Part shown: positions 49,146 through 56,772 of the stretch, piece after piece
Layout of the letters: every line of letters begins with the position of its first letter
Numbering within the stretch: position 1 is the stretch's first letter
DNA from: Tetramitus jugosus
Taxonomy: Eukaryota > Heterolobosea > Eutetramitea > Acrasida > Vahlkampfiidae
DNA: 64,000 bases
Assembly: GCA_937625935.1 (NCBI GenBank)
Contig: OW569353.1
Coordinates: 62,001 to 126,000, forward strand
Direction of reading: 5' to 3'
Made by a program: the position numbers and the translations under genes
Notes under the pieces: model-generated
What the model was told of the DNA's origin: nothing
Databases searched by the model: none
Seen by the model: the letters and a program-made list of their open reading frames with translations, nothing else

Positions 49146-51202
49146 ATGAGCACTTCCACTAGTAACACAACAATGAATTCAACAACAAGTGAAAACAATC
49201 AACAACAACAAGAAACAAGGCAAAATTTGTTTCATAATCTCGTGTTTTACATTAGTGGTTCACTGCTTCAAATGAAACAATGTGAAATGAATGATTTATT
49301 GATTCGACATGGTGCTACTGTCATTAATCATTCAACAAACAAGGTAAGCTACAACATATGACATATTTTTTTTTGTAAGGATGATCATCGTGACTCACGC
49401 GCTCAAAATTCCAATTTTTTGTCAACCAGAATTTTTGTCATGTGACCCATGTGTTAGCTACGGAAAAGACATACAATAGACAAACTGTAGCGATTCGACG
49501 GGCAAAAGCTCATCCTCATATTCATATTGTGCATGAGTCATTTGTGTATGATTCAGTGAAGAAGAATCAACTTCAAAACGAAAAATTGTATCAATTCGAA
49601 AGCTATGCCAACAACATTAGTGAACAACAACAACAACAATCACCAGTGATATCAACATCATTGTCTTCCACCTCATCTCCATCATCTTCAACAACAACAA
49701 CGACAACAACAACAACAATACCAAGTATCCCTCCATATAGTGCTTCTAGCTTGCCAATTCAAACTTATAATCCGACTAGTGGTCCCTATCCTCCTAGTTA
49801 CTACACTGACGTGCATAGTCAAACTCAAAATCTAAATGCAAACAATAATAACAATCCTATCGATAATAATAATAATAATAATATGACGAATAATAACAAT
49901 AACAATAGTACTACTAATAATATTACAAGTAACCTCCGCACAGTGAATAGTGTTAGCAGAAACACCCCAGCAACAGTAACAGCAACGAGTAGTAGCAGTA
50001 GTGGTGGTACAAGTACCCATGGTAGAAATGGTAGCGCTAGTAGTAGTACGAGTAGTACTAGTAATGCTAGTCGTATGAGACCCGTGGCTCCAGAACAACG
50101 AAAACAACCAGCAACAACAGACAAACTACTCGTGTCCAATGTGATCATGATGCTACAGGAGCAAGTCCAATGTCAATCAAGTCTATTGAGACAGAGAGAT
50201 GAAACAATTGAAAATTTGCAAAGAGAACTCATTGTCAGAAAACGAAAGAGAGATCATAGATCACCATCTTCGTCCTCAAAAACAGGGAAACAACAACAAG
50301 TGAATCATCATCTTCATGTCCACCTTCGAATTTCCAATTACGACAAGGATGGAGGAATGAAGACTTTAGGAGGAGACAGGATGGAAGATGAAGAAGAGTG
50401 GCGTGTCGCTCATGAATTCAACAGTGACAGCGATGATGATGATGTATTTACTACTGATGATGATGATGACAATGAGGGAGACGACAATGATGATGAGAAG
50501 GATGAAAAAGATGGAGTGACTTGCTCACCCAACAAACTACCTCGACTCATTACACAGTTGGATGATGAACTCGTTTCAACATTCTTCTGCTCGCATCGCA
50601 TTGATGATTTATATGATTGGCAAGTGCATGACTCAAGCAAAGACATTTATTATAAGATGGTGACGTGCAACAGAGCGCGTATACAGCCCATTAGTAATAT
50701 TTGTTATGAGGATGAGATGCAAGTGTCCGCATTGGCACTTATTTGCAAAATGGAACAGAGTTTGGCCCATCCAACGATACGGAATAGTACATTGCCTGTT
50801 TGGTATCCGTTCATGATTGTTGCGCGGTCTGAATTGATTTCACAGAAGCACATGTCACTGAAGAACTTTGTGTGCACAGAAAAGAGAATATTACGCTTAA
50901 TGCAGATATCACTCGGCGTACAAGACATATGGAGCCCTCAATTCAAGCGCATTGATGACCACGAATGCTTGTTCTTGGAGGACAATGCAAACTCGTCGGA
51001 CGAGCTTCACAAGAAGGAACGCCAACTTTTGATCAAGGGTGGTAATGAACTGAAGAGGAAGTGTTCAATTATGTTTGAGATTACATTCCCTTGTGACTAT
51101 GTACGGTTTCCACACTTTATCGGTGGTGTTCTGGAAGAGGATCAACACATTATTGTCGGTGCCTTCTGCACAAAGTATGCAGCACCACAAAACACAAACT
51201 AG
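49146..51202 (+). CDS. BRCT-domain protein with long low-complexity linker, two exons
   Basis: Exons 49146-49343 and 49430-51202 join across an 86-bp intron (GTAAGC...ACCAG) to 656 residues. The join makes a single BRCT-like fold spanning both exons: LVFYISGSLLQMKQCEMNDLLIRHGATVINHSTNK, split by the intron from NFCHVTHVLA; the domain ends at HIVHESFVYDSVKK. BRCT domains bind phosphopeptides in DNA-damage proteins. A linker of about 230 residues rich in Ser, Thr, Asn and Gln follows. After an acidic stretch comes a structured C-terminal region of about 210 residues (LVSTFFCSHRIDDLYDW ... RFPHFIGGVL) that I do not recognise. Nuclear role inferred. Confidence 0.83.
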
Positions 51203-51409
51203 GACTGGGTAACATTCAATCAATCACATAAAGAGGGAACGGGACAAACGAAAGTCACAACAAGCTGATATCATCGACATGACCAACTAATCGGTCGAGT
51301 GTTCGTGAGCAATATATCACAAGTAATAAATTTATGGATTGTTGTGCCATATGTAAACCTGATGTGCCTCAAATAAGTTATCATTGGGGGATACAATTGG
51401 TACAGCTCG

Positions 51410-52060
51410 TTACTCAACAAGAATAGACGCTGGTTCTCTGATCCACAAAATCCACCGCACGACATGCAGCACCATACACAACAGAGCCACACTCTGTGTG
51501 AACACCAATGAACCTGAATAATAGATGACAATGAAAATGTCGTAACCCTTATTTTTGCTCGTGTGAGTCGCCAGTCCCTTGATTGAAAATACGAGCGAAG
51601 ATATCGTCGAGGCTGCCTGGAGTGCCGCATACATGACCAGTGCCAACACGGCACACACGGACCACATCCACTTTTGTTTTCTGTTCTTGGCCAATGAACT
51701 TGCACAACCAGTTACTCCCACCGTGAACATGACCACCACGCACACATAATAAATGACACTGAACGCAATATCCACCGGTTGTAATCCTCCTTTCTTGGCT
51801 TGCGATGCCACAATTAAGCTAATCGTACTCCACAGTGTGCTCATGAAGCAACCACCCATAATAAACATACTAATGGCAAGAATCGCAAATCCTACATAGT
51901 CTGATGCAACCAACGGACGACTCTTTGACCTCTTCTCACCACCACTAGCATCGACAGTACTGTCCATTGCTTCAGAATCGTCCCATCTCTTGCCTGCATT
52001 GGCTTCGTCTGTTGTAGTAGTTGAGGAACTACTGGGGATATCTTCGTATGCTTCGTTCAT
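51410..52060 (-). CDS. Four-transmembrane-segment protein of unknown family
   Basis: 216 residues. A Ser/Asp-rich 50-residue cytosolic-looking N-terminus is followed by four hydrophobic segments, about 55-80, 100-122, 133-158 and 172-198 (for example FAILAISMFIMGGCFMSTLW). Short polar loops separate them and the tail is acidic. The layout resembles tetraspanin- or MARVEL-like proteins, but the large cysteine-rich extracellular loop of tetraspanins is missing. Function unknown. Confidence 0.78.
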   Translation of the reverse strand: MNEAYEDIPSSSSTTTTDEANAGKRWDDSEAMDSTVDASGGEKRSKSRPLVASDYVGFAILAISMFIMGGCFMSTLWSTISLIVASQAKKGGLQPVDIAFSVIYYVCVVVMFTVGVTGCASSLAKNRKQKWMWSVCAVLALVMYAALQAASTISSLVFSIKGLATHTSKNKGYDIFIVIYYSGSLVFTQSVALLCMVLHVVRWILWIREPASILVE

Positions 52061-52396
52061 TTCAGATTCTCAACTAGAAGTTTGCTTTTGAGCACCAATT
52101 TTGTTTTGTTCGTCCAAGTGTGAGCAGTTTTTGGGACGGTGTGGAGGAGAAATCTTTTGGAGGAGTTTTTCGGGATGGGAACATGAAAGTTCTGGGCTGG
52201 TTCTACTGTGGTAGTGGAGCTGAGTGCAGGAGTCTATGTTTTTCTTTTGAAATCAAGTTACAATTGGTGTCCATGTTTGTCAATACAACAATCTTCTCGA
52301 GTTCTGTTTTTGAGTGAAGTTCAATCTGGAGTTTGTTCACAAAAACAAGAGAACAACATTCACACGAAGCAAAAACAACTGACCGAGAGTAGGATT
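52061..52396. other. Divergent intergenic region
   Basis: About 336 bp between the four-TM gene and the RNA ligase, probably both promoters. The ligase frame is open upstream to 52208 but without a family match. Confidence 0.45.
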
Positions 52397-53593
52397 ATGC
52401 AAGTTGATCAAAGTGATGCCCCCTCATCGTACTACAAGGGATACGGTAAAATGAGTGAATCGACACAAGCCTGGAATCTGTCTCAACAGGAGCACAACCA
52501 GTTATTCAACAAGACGCAATGGGTCGTTACGGAGAAGCTGCATGGAGCCAATTGTAGCTTTGTGCTGAATGCAAAGTCTACCCCGAGTGTAACAACCGAT
52601 AACAAGTTGCAATTCATTGTTCATTGCGGCAAGAGAAGATCACTCTTATTGAGCAATGAAGAGTTCTTTGATGTGCAGAGCATTATGCCACAGATGACAC
52701 AAAAGTTGAACGAGATACATGAATTGATACAGTCTACGGATCCATCTGTCTTGCAACTCAAGCCTGATTGGATCACAGGTTATCACCATTTGTATGTGTT
52801 TGGAGAGTTGTTTGGTGGATATTATCCCAGTGTGGAACAAGGCAAGAAGAAGGAGTCTGATGCGATACAGAGTGGAATTTGGTATTCTCCCAATATTGAA
52901 TACTGTGCATTTGACATTGCCATTCAACTCGAATGTGGTACGCAATACTTTTTGGATTACAGTGTGATACAGTTGCTTTTTGGGCGAGTGAACATGATGT
53001 ACAATGAGCCATTGTTTATCGGCAAGTTTGAGCAGTGTATGGACTATAATATTCACTTTGTTACCAAAATACCTGATATGCTGAGTCTACCTCCTATTGA
53101 GGGCAACAAGGCCGAAGGTGTTGTCATTCGTCCCATGAGAGAACTCGCGGTCAATACGAAGAAAGGCATGGTTCGTCCATTGATGAAGAGAAAGATTGAA
53201 GAGTTTTCTGAGGCTAGGTTCGATATGAAACAAAAGCAGAGCTCTGGTGTCAGCAGCAGCTCCTCTTCGTTCGACAATGGTATCAGCGCTGCAGTCATGT
53301 GTGAGTACGAAATGCAAGGTTTGGTTACAATGAATAGATTGAACAATGCTATATCAAAGCTTGGAAAACCTGATGCAAACAATAAGGCACAGAACGTGGA
53401 ATTACTCGAATTGTACGTATCGGACGTCTTGGAAACCTTGGCTGACGACGGAGACAGCGGACCATTGTTCCATTCGCTGACGGAACAGGAGAAACATGAA
53501 CTGAGAGATAAGACTGTGATCCAATCAAAACAAATCATTTATGAATACTACAAGCAGCAACAAAAGGCCGCCAGACAATCAAAATCAACCTAA
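52397..53593 (+). CDS. RNA ligase of the T4 Rnl2 / editing-ligase family
   Basis: 398 residues from the ATG at 52397 (MQVDQSDAPSS). ATP-dependent RNA ligase that seals 3'-OH/5'-PO4 ends through a ligase-AMP intermediate. Nucleotidyltransferase motif I is EKLHGAN, with Lys47 as the AMP acceptor. Motif III-like sequence is YVFGELFGGYYP, motif IV is EGVVIRP and motif V is RPLMKRKIEEF. The order and spacing fit T4 Rnl2 and trypanosome editing ligases. The C-terminal 120 residues are helical (LNNAISKLGKP ... ELYVSDVLETLADDG), like the Rnl2 C-terminal domain. No strong mitochondrial presequence is evident. The upstream frame to 52208 lacks similarity and was excluded. Confidence 0.9.
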   Translation: MQVDQSDAPSSYYKGYGKMSESTQAWNLSQQEHNQLFNKTQWVVTEKLHGANCSFVLNAKSTPSVTTDNKLQFIVHCGKRRSLLLSNEEFFDVQSIMPQMTQKLNEIHELIQSTDPSVLQLKPDWITGYHHLYVFGELFGGYYPSVEQGKKKESDAIQSGIWYSPNIEYCAFDIAIQLECGTQYFLDYSVIQLLFGRVNMMYNEPLFIGKFEQCMDYNIHFVTKIPDMLSLPPIEGNKAEGVVIRPMRELAVNTKKGMVRPLMKRKIEEFSEARFDMKQKQSSGVSSSSSSFDNGISAAVMCEYEMQGLVTMNRLNNAISKLGKPDANNKAQNVELLELYVSDVLETLADDGDSGPLFHSLTEQEKHELRDKTVIQSKQIIYEYYKQQQKAARQSKST

Positions 53594-53617
53594 TTAAACT
53601 TATTCAAACATTTTTAC

Positions 53618-54811
53618 TCAATCATTTGGATTGATTTCGTTGGCGGCGTTGTAACAATAAAGATAAAGGAAAACTAAAGCAAATTCAATTTTTGTAAGTA
53701 TATTTTTATTGCTATCATCGAGTCCAAGATTGACAGAAGTGACTGCATATCCTTGATTCGATGACCGCACGCCATATTGCTGTCTAATTGGTGTCAATTG
53801 TTGTTCATGTTCTCGTGCTACTGCTGCAGTAGTGCCCATTTCACGTGAAGTGGCAGTTGAAGTCGTTCGACTCACATTGCTCTCTTGACCTTGATTGTTT
53901 GGTTTCATGATAGGAGCTTCTTGTTCTTGTTCTTCTACTTCATTTTCTTGTTCTTGAGCTTCTTCATGAATGATGAAGAAGGATGATGATGATGGTTCAG
54001 TGTACATTGGAGATTGATGAGCTTGTTGTTGATGTTGATGTTGATGTTGCATCATCTCAAGCTCTAGCTCTTGCAATTGTAACTGCAAATTTTGGAGCTG
54101 TAGTTGATGATAATGATAGTCGCAGTGAGGAGATTGAGGATGTTGTTGAGATGATGGGTAGCTCATTGAGTGATGATGATACATTTCAGCACCACACTCA
54201 CAGTCATCATCCAATTGAGCAAACATGTCATCTTCTTGTTGTTGTTGTTCATATTCATATTCACTCATGTAGCTCTCCTCTTCATCAAAGTCCTCCACAA
54301 CTTCATCTTCATAGTAACAACATTGTTCTTGTTGTTCTTGTTGTTCTTGTTCTTGAGCTTGTTCATAGTAAAACTCTGCTTCTTGTTCTTGTTGTGTGGT
54401 GGAAGAAGCTTGTATCACAGTGCTAGTCATGTAGTCCATGACGTACAAGAGTGAATGAAGCTTTGGGTTGGACATGGCAATGGAGAGAGCGGATTGTAGC
54501 TCTTGTTCATTGACCATTTGGCCTAGGAATGGAAGTGCATATTGTAGCTTGAAAAGGAGCTCTTGTTCTGCACTCATCATCATTTCTTGTTGTTGTTGTT
54601 CTGGTTGTTCTTCAGGTTGTTCTGGTTGTGCTTGTTGTTGACATTCACTTTCAACACCACCACTCAAGCTTTCTTCATCACTGCTGTAGAAGAAGTCTTC
54701 TTGTTGTTGATAGAATTGGTGGTGTTGTTGGTGTTGGTGTTGTTGTCGTGCAATGAGCTCTTGTTCGAGCTGTTGTTGCTGTTGTTGATGGGGGAACCAC
54801 AGTTCATTCAT
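53618..54811 (-). CDS. Gln/Glu-rich low-complexity protein
   Basis: 397 residues from the ATG at 54811 (MNELWFPHQQ), about half Gln and Glu in long runs, with Tyr-containing acidic patches (CYYEDEVVEDFDEEESYMSEYEYE). One short ordered helix region lies near residues 78-135 (ELLFKLQYALPFLGQMVNEQELQSALSIAMSNPKLHSLL). The last 40 residues (IEFALVFLYLYCYN) are hydrophobic and may be 3' UTR read through if an unseen intron exists. No known domain. Its end lies 24 bp from the RNA ligase stop codon. Function unknown. Confidence 0.65.
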   Translation of the reverse strand: MNELWFPHQQQQQQLEQELIARQQHQHQQHHQFYQQQEDFFYSSDEESLSGGVESECQQQAQPEQPEEQPEQQQQEMMMSAEQELLFKLQYALPFLGQMVNEQELQSALSIAMSNPKLHSLLYVMDYMTSTVIQASSTTQQEQEAEFYYEQAQEQEQQEQQEQCCYYEDEVVEDFDEEESYMSEYEYEQQQQEDDMFAQLDDDCECGAEMYHHHSMSYPSSQQHPQSPHCDYHYHQLQLQNLQLQLQELELEMMQHQHQHQQQAHQSPMYTEPSSSSFFIIHEEAQEQENEVEEQEQEAPIMKPNNQGQESNVSRTTSTATSREMGTTAAVAREHEQQLTPIRQQYGVRSSNQGYAVTSVNLGLDDSNKNILTKIEFALVFLYLYCYNAANEINPND

Positions 54812-55184
54812 TTTGTGACAAAATAGGTGTGTTTGTTTCAGCGAGTACTTTTAACACTATGTGTGTTTGTTGTTTGTTGTTTTCTGTTGGAGGATCATCT
54901 GGAACAAATCGAAGGTTTACCCACTTCAGGAACGTACTGAGATACCGCAGCCAAGTGTCCTGTTGGCGTCAGAGTTGAACCGATAACTCCTGAGTTGCGC
55001 ACGTGTCTCCAATGAGGCGTGGGAGATTTCGTACTTCCACGTGGGAATTGGAGTTCCAAAAAACAACGCAATCCCGTAAGACTCCGCGATTTTTGCGCCG
55101 TTGTGGAAGCATGAAAAGACCCTTCCAACATTCTAAGAGGATTGGCGCAGGTATGACTTTTGTGCCACAATTGATGTTGGTGTT
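54812..55184. other. Intergenic region between the Gln/Glu-rich gene and tRNA-Tyr
   Basis: About 370 bp with a higher G+C feel than its surroundings, and short frames on both strands. I tried to fold tRNA- or 5S-like RNAs here and found none convincing. It may hold the promoter of the Gln/Glu-rich gene. Confidence 0.4.
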
Positions 55185-55188
55185 AAAA
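55185..55188 (-). terminator. RNA polymerase III T-run terminator of tRNA-Tyr
   Basis: TTTT on the minus strand begins three bases after the discriminator base of the tRNA, the expected Pol III stop. Confidence 0.75.
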
Positions 55189-55191
55189 GGT

Positions 55192-55264
55192 TCCTCCGAG
55201 CGTGACTCGAACACGCGACCACAAGATCTACAGTCTCATGCTCTACCATCTGAGCTATCAGAGG
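55192..55264 (-). tRNA. tRNA-Tyr(GUA)
   Basis: A 73-base cloverleaf on the minus strand. The acceptor stem is CCTCTGA/TCGGAGG (7 pairs, one G-T) with discriminator A. The D arm is GCTC...GAGC. The anticodon stem TGAGA/TCTTG encloses the loop CTGTAGA, with anticodon GTA. The variable loop has five bases. The T arm is GCGTG-TTCGAGT-CACGC. The internal A box (TAGCTCAGATGG) and B box (GTTCGAGTCAC) are intact. No intron is present, although many eukaryotic tRNA-Tyr genes have one. A non-LTR element lies just upstream of its 5' end. Confidence 0.95.
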
Positions 55265-55307
55265 TTCGTGTCTGACTTTCTACATTTCGAGAATATTAAT
55301 CTAAAAA

Positions 55308-55321
55308 TAACACAAGAAAGA
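55308..55321. repeat. Target-site duplication, left copy, element 1
   Basis: TAACACAAGAAAGA, identical to 56336-56349 beyond the poly(A). The match may extend five A residues to the left (from 55303), but this merges with the poly(A) tail. It lies 44-57 bp upstream of the first base of tRNA-Tyr. Confidence 0.88.
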
Positions 55322-55323
55322 CG

Positions 55324-56208
55324 CAACCTAATGACATCATCAAAAGGCTGTTCAAGGTGGGAATAGGTCTGAGGAGCCAATTGACAGTGGGTGGAAAGTG
55401 GATCAGGCATAGAGAACTGGTCAAAAGACACGGAAACTTTGGGATTAGTTCTCGCAGATACAAGTACTTGACTAGTGATCTCGAAATGTTAAAGTGCAAT
55501 GGTCAACATGAGCACTCAAACGTCACTACACCAAGGCTAATGTACAATGGTAGTTTTGAGGTCGTAGAGAAGGAACAGTTGTGGAGAGTCTTCTTGCGGC
55601 GACATAGAGATAGGGTGAAAGAGGAGAAGTTATGGTGGATACAGTCGAAATGTCTAGGAGGTGAGGTAGATTTTAAATTTATGAGATGCCCTTTCAGGGT
55701 TGATCGTGCTCTGGAATGGTTCGTTGCTCAGGTGAAAAGTCACACAATTCACACTAGAGCCGTTATCCAACATCTCTATGGAGTAGTGGACATGGACACG
55801 CTATGCCCCAAATGCAAACTTGAACAGGAAACTGTGTTACATTGTCTCGTTCGATGCCCGGTGGCGATAATGGCCAGAAGGCAGTTGGTGAAGGAAGTTT
55901 CCACCAAGCTGAGTAAAATGGGTCTTCACAAAGACCAAAGTGTAGATATGTGGTTCGACAATCGACGATGGTGCAACGGCGCGTTGCAGGTCAATAAGAG
56001 GAGGAAAACAAGCAAGGAATACATGCTTGGCATGTTGGGTATTGAAACAAGGGCGCTGAAACAAGTGATCAAAGGACTGACGAAGAGTGGGATGGAGAAG
56101 AAGAAGGCGATTGTGAAGGCCCAACAATTTGTCGATCATACAAAGAGGAGGTGTGTGGAGGTGATGCGACGCCTCTTCACGAGTTCAAAGGAGATTGCTG
56201 GTTGCTAA
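55324..56208 (+). pseudogene. C-terminal fragment of retrotransposon ORF2
   Basis: About 294 codons without an ATG at the start, ending at the stop at 56206-56208. It aligns along its length with the C-terminal region of element 2: DIIKRLFKVGI matches ILKKLYKAGI, and RVDRALEWFVAQV matches GIDRKLEWFHAQV. It has the zinc-binding motif CPKCKLEQETVLHCLVRCP (C-x2-C-x8-H-C-x4-C, the zf-RVT style seen at the end of many non-LTR ORF2 proteins). No RNase H domain. It is a dead fragment of a once larger protein. Confidence 0.88.
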
Positions 56209-56229
56209 TGCTCTACGAGCATTTGCAAC
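56201..56229 (+). other. 3' hairpin I of element 1
   Basis: Arms GTTGC-T-AATGCTC and GAGCATT-T-GCAAC with loop TAC: 5 pairs, one T-T mismatch, then 7 pairs. It overlaps the ORF stop codon. The same architecture with different bases occurs at 59940-59962 in element 2. Confidence 0.85.
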
Positions 56230-56243
56230 TACTTAAATCAATA

Positions 56244-56264
56244 GTGACGGCATTCTGCCGTCAC
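56244..56264 (+). other. 3' hairpin II of element 1
   Basis: Perfect 9-bp stem GTGACGGCA/TGCCGTCAC with a TTC loop, in the 3' UTR about 60 bp before the poly(A). Confidence 0.85.
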
Positions 56265-56335
56265 GAAACTGATACAGAGAATCAACAAAGAAGTAAAATG
56301 AGCAACCAATGGTTGTATTTAAAAAAAAAAAAAAA

Positions 56336-56349
56336 TAACACAAGAAAGA
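56336..56349. repeat. Target-site duplication, right copy, element 1
   Basis: TAACACAAGAAAGA directly after the poly(A), matching 55308-55321. Confidence 0.88.
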
Positions 56350-56756
56350 AACCATCAACTGTTCCCGTCAACCAAGGAGAAACAGAAACAATGACCTCAT
56401 TGGGAAAAATTATACAGATAACCAGGGCCATAGAGCGTTGGCTATTGCAAACGAAAGACAAAAAAAAGAAATTGAGGAAGAGGCAAAACGGAGTTATAAA
56501 AAGCAAGCAGGATGGTGGAAGCTGCATTGCGCTCTGTCAAGGGTCCTATATGGTTTGAGGATGTTGTGTACGAAAGTGGAAAGATACAACCATCGGACGC
56601 AAAAGCCTACATTACTGAGGGTTCTCGAGTAGTCTCCTATCTCAATACTAACTCAGCCAGATGGTGCTTAACTTCTCTATTCGAAATGGGAAGAGGTGGT
56701 TCCACCATTGTATGAACGTAGACAGCTAACTTATTTTTTCACATACTTTGGCCGTT
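56350..56756. other. Sequence between the two retroelements, unexplained open frames
   Basis: About 407 bp of pre-insertion DNA. One plus frame runs from about 56350 to 56632 (NERQKKEIEEEAKRSYKKQ, charged helix). Another runs 56512-56715 (GPIWFEDVVYESGKIQPSDAK ... FEMGRGG) and stops at 56715. Together they could be a frameshifted or intron-containing gene remnant, but no family was recognised. A small inverted repeat GGCCG-TTT-CGGCC at 56751-56763 sits at the insertion point of element 2. Confidence 0.4.
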
Positions 56757-56772
56757 TCGGCCGGACTAATTC
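56757..56772. repeat. Target-site duplication, left copy, element 2
   Basis: TCGGCCGGACTAATTC, exactly repeated at 60039-60054 after the poly(A) tail; 16 of 16 bases. Confidence 0.95.

Larger units (their letters stand above)
55322..56335 (+). mobile_element. Non-LTR retrotransposon, element 1, strongly 5'-truncated
   Basis: About 1.0 kb ending in a 15-base poly(A), flanked by a 14- to 19-bp target-site duplication. The ORF2 C-terminal frame is open from the first inserted base, so truncation fell inside the ORF. The 3' UTR has two hairpins and ends in TGGTTGTATTT before the A run, as in element 2. No reverse transcriptase is retained. The protein differs from element 2 at many positions, so the two belong to different lineages of one family. 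Confidence 0.9.

Noticed and set aside
54895-55184. Possible second tRNA or 5S rRNA gene beside tRNA-Tyr (GGTTCAACTC motif near 54970)
   Set aside because: No acceptor, D or T stem could be paired around it.
56151-56558. 135-residue plus frame crossing the poly(A) of element 1
   Set aside because: It reads from the out-of-frame ORF2 end through the 3' UTR, the A run and the host junction; the Lys run is just the poly(A).
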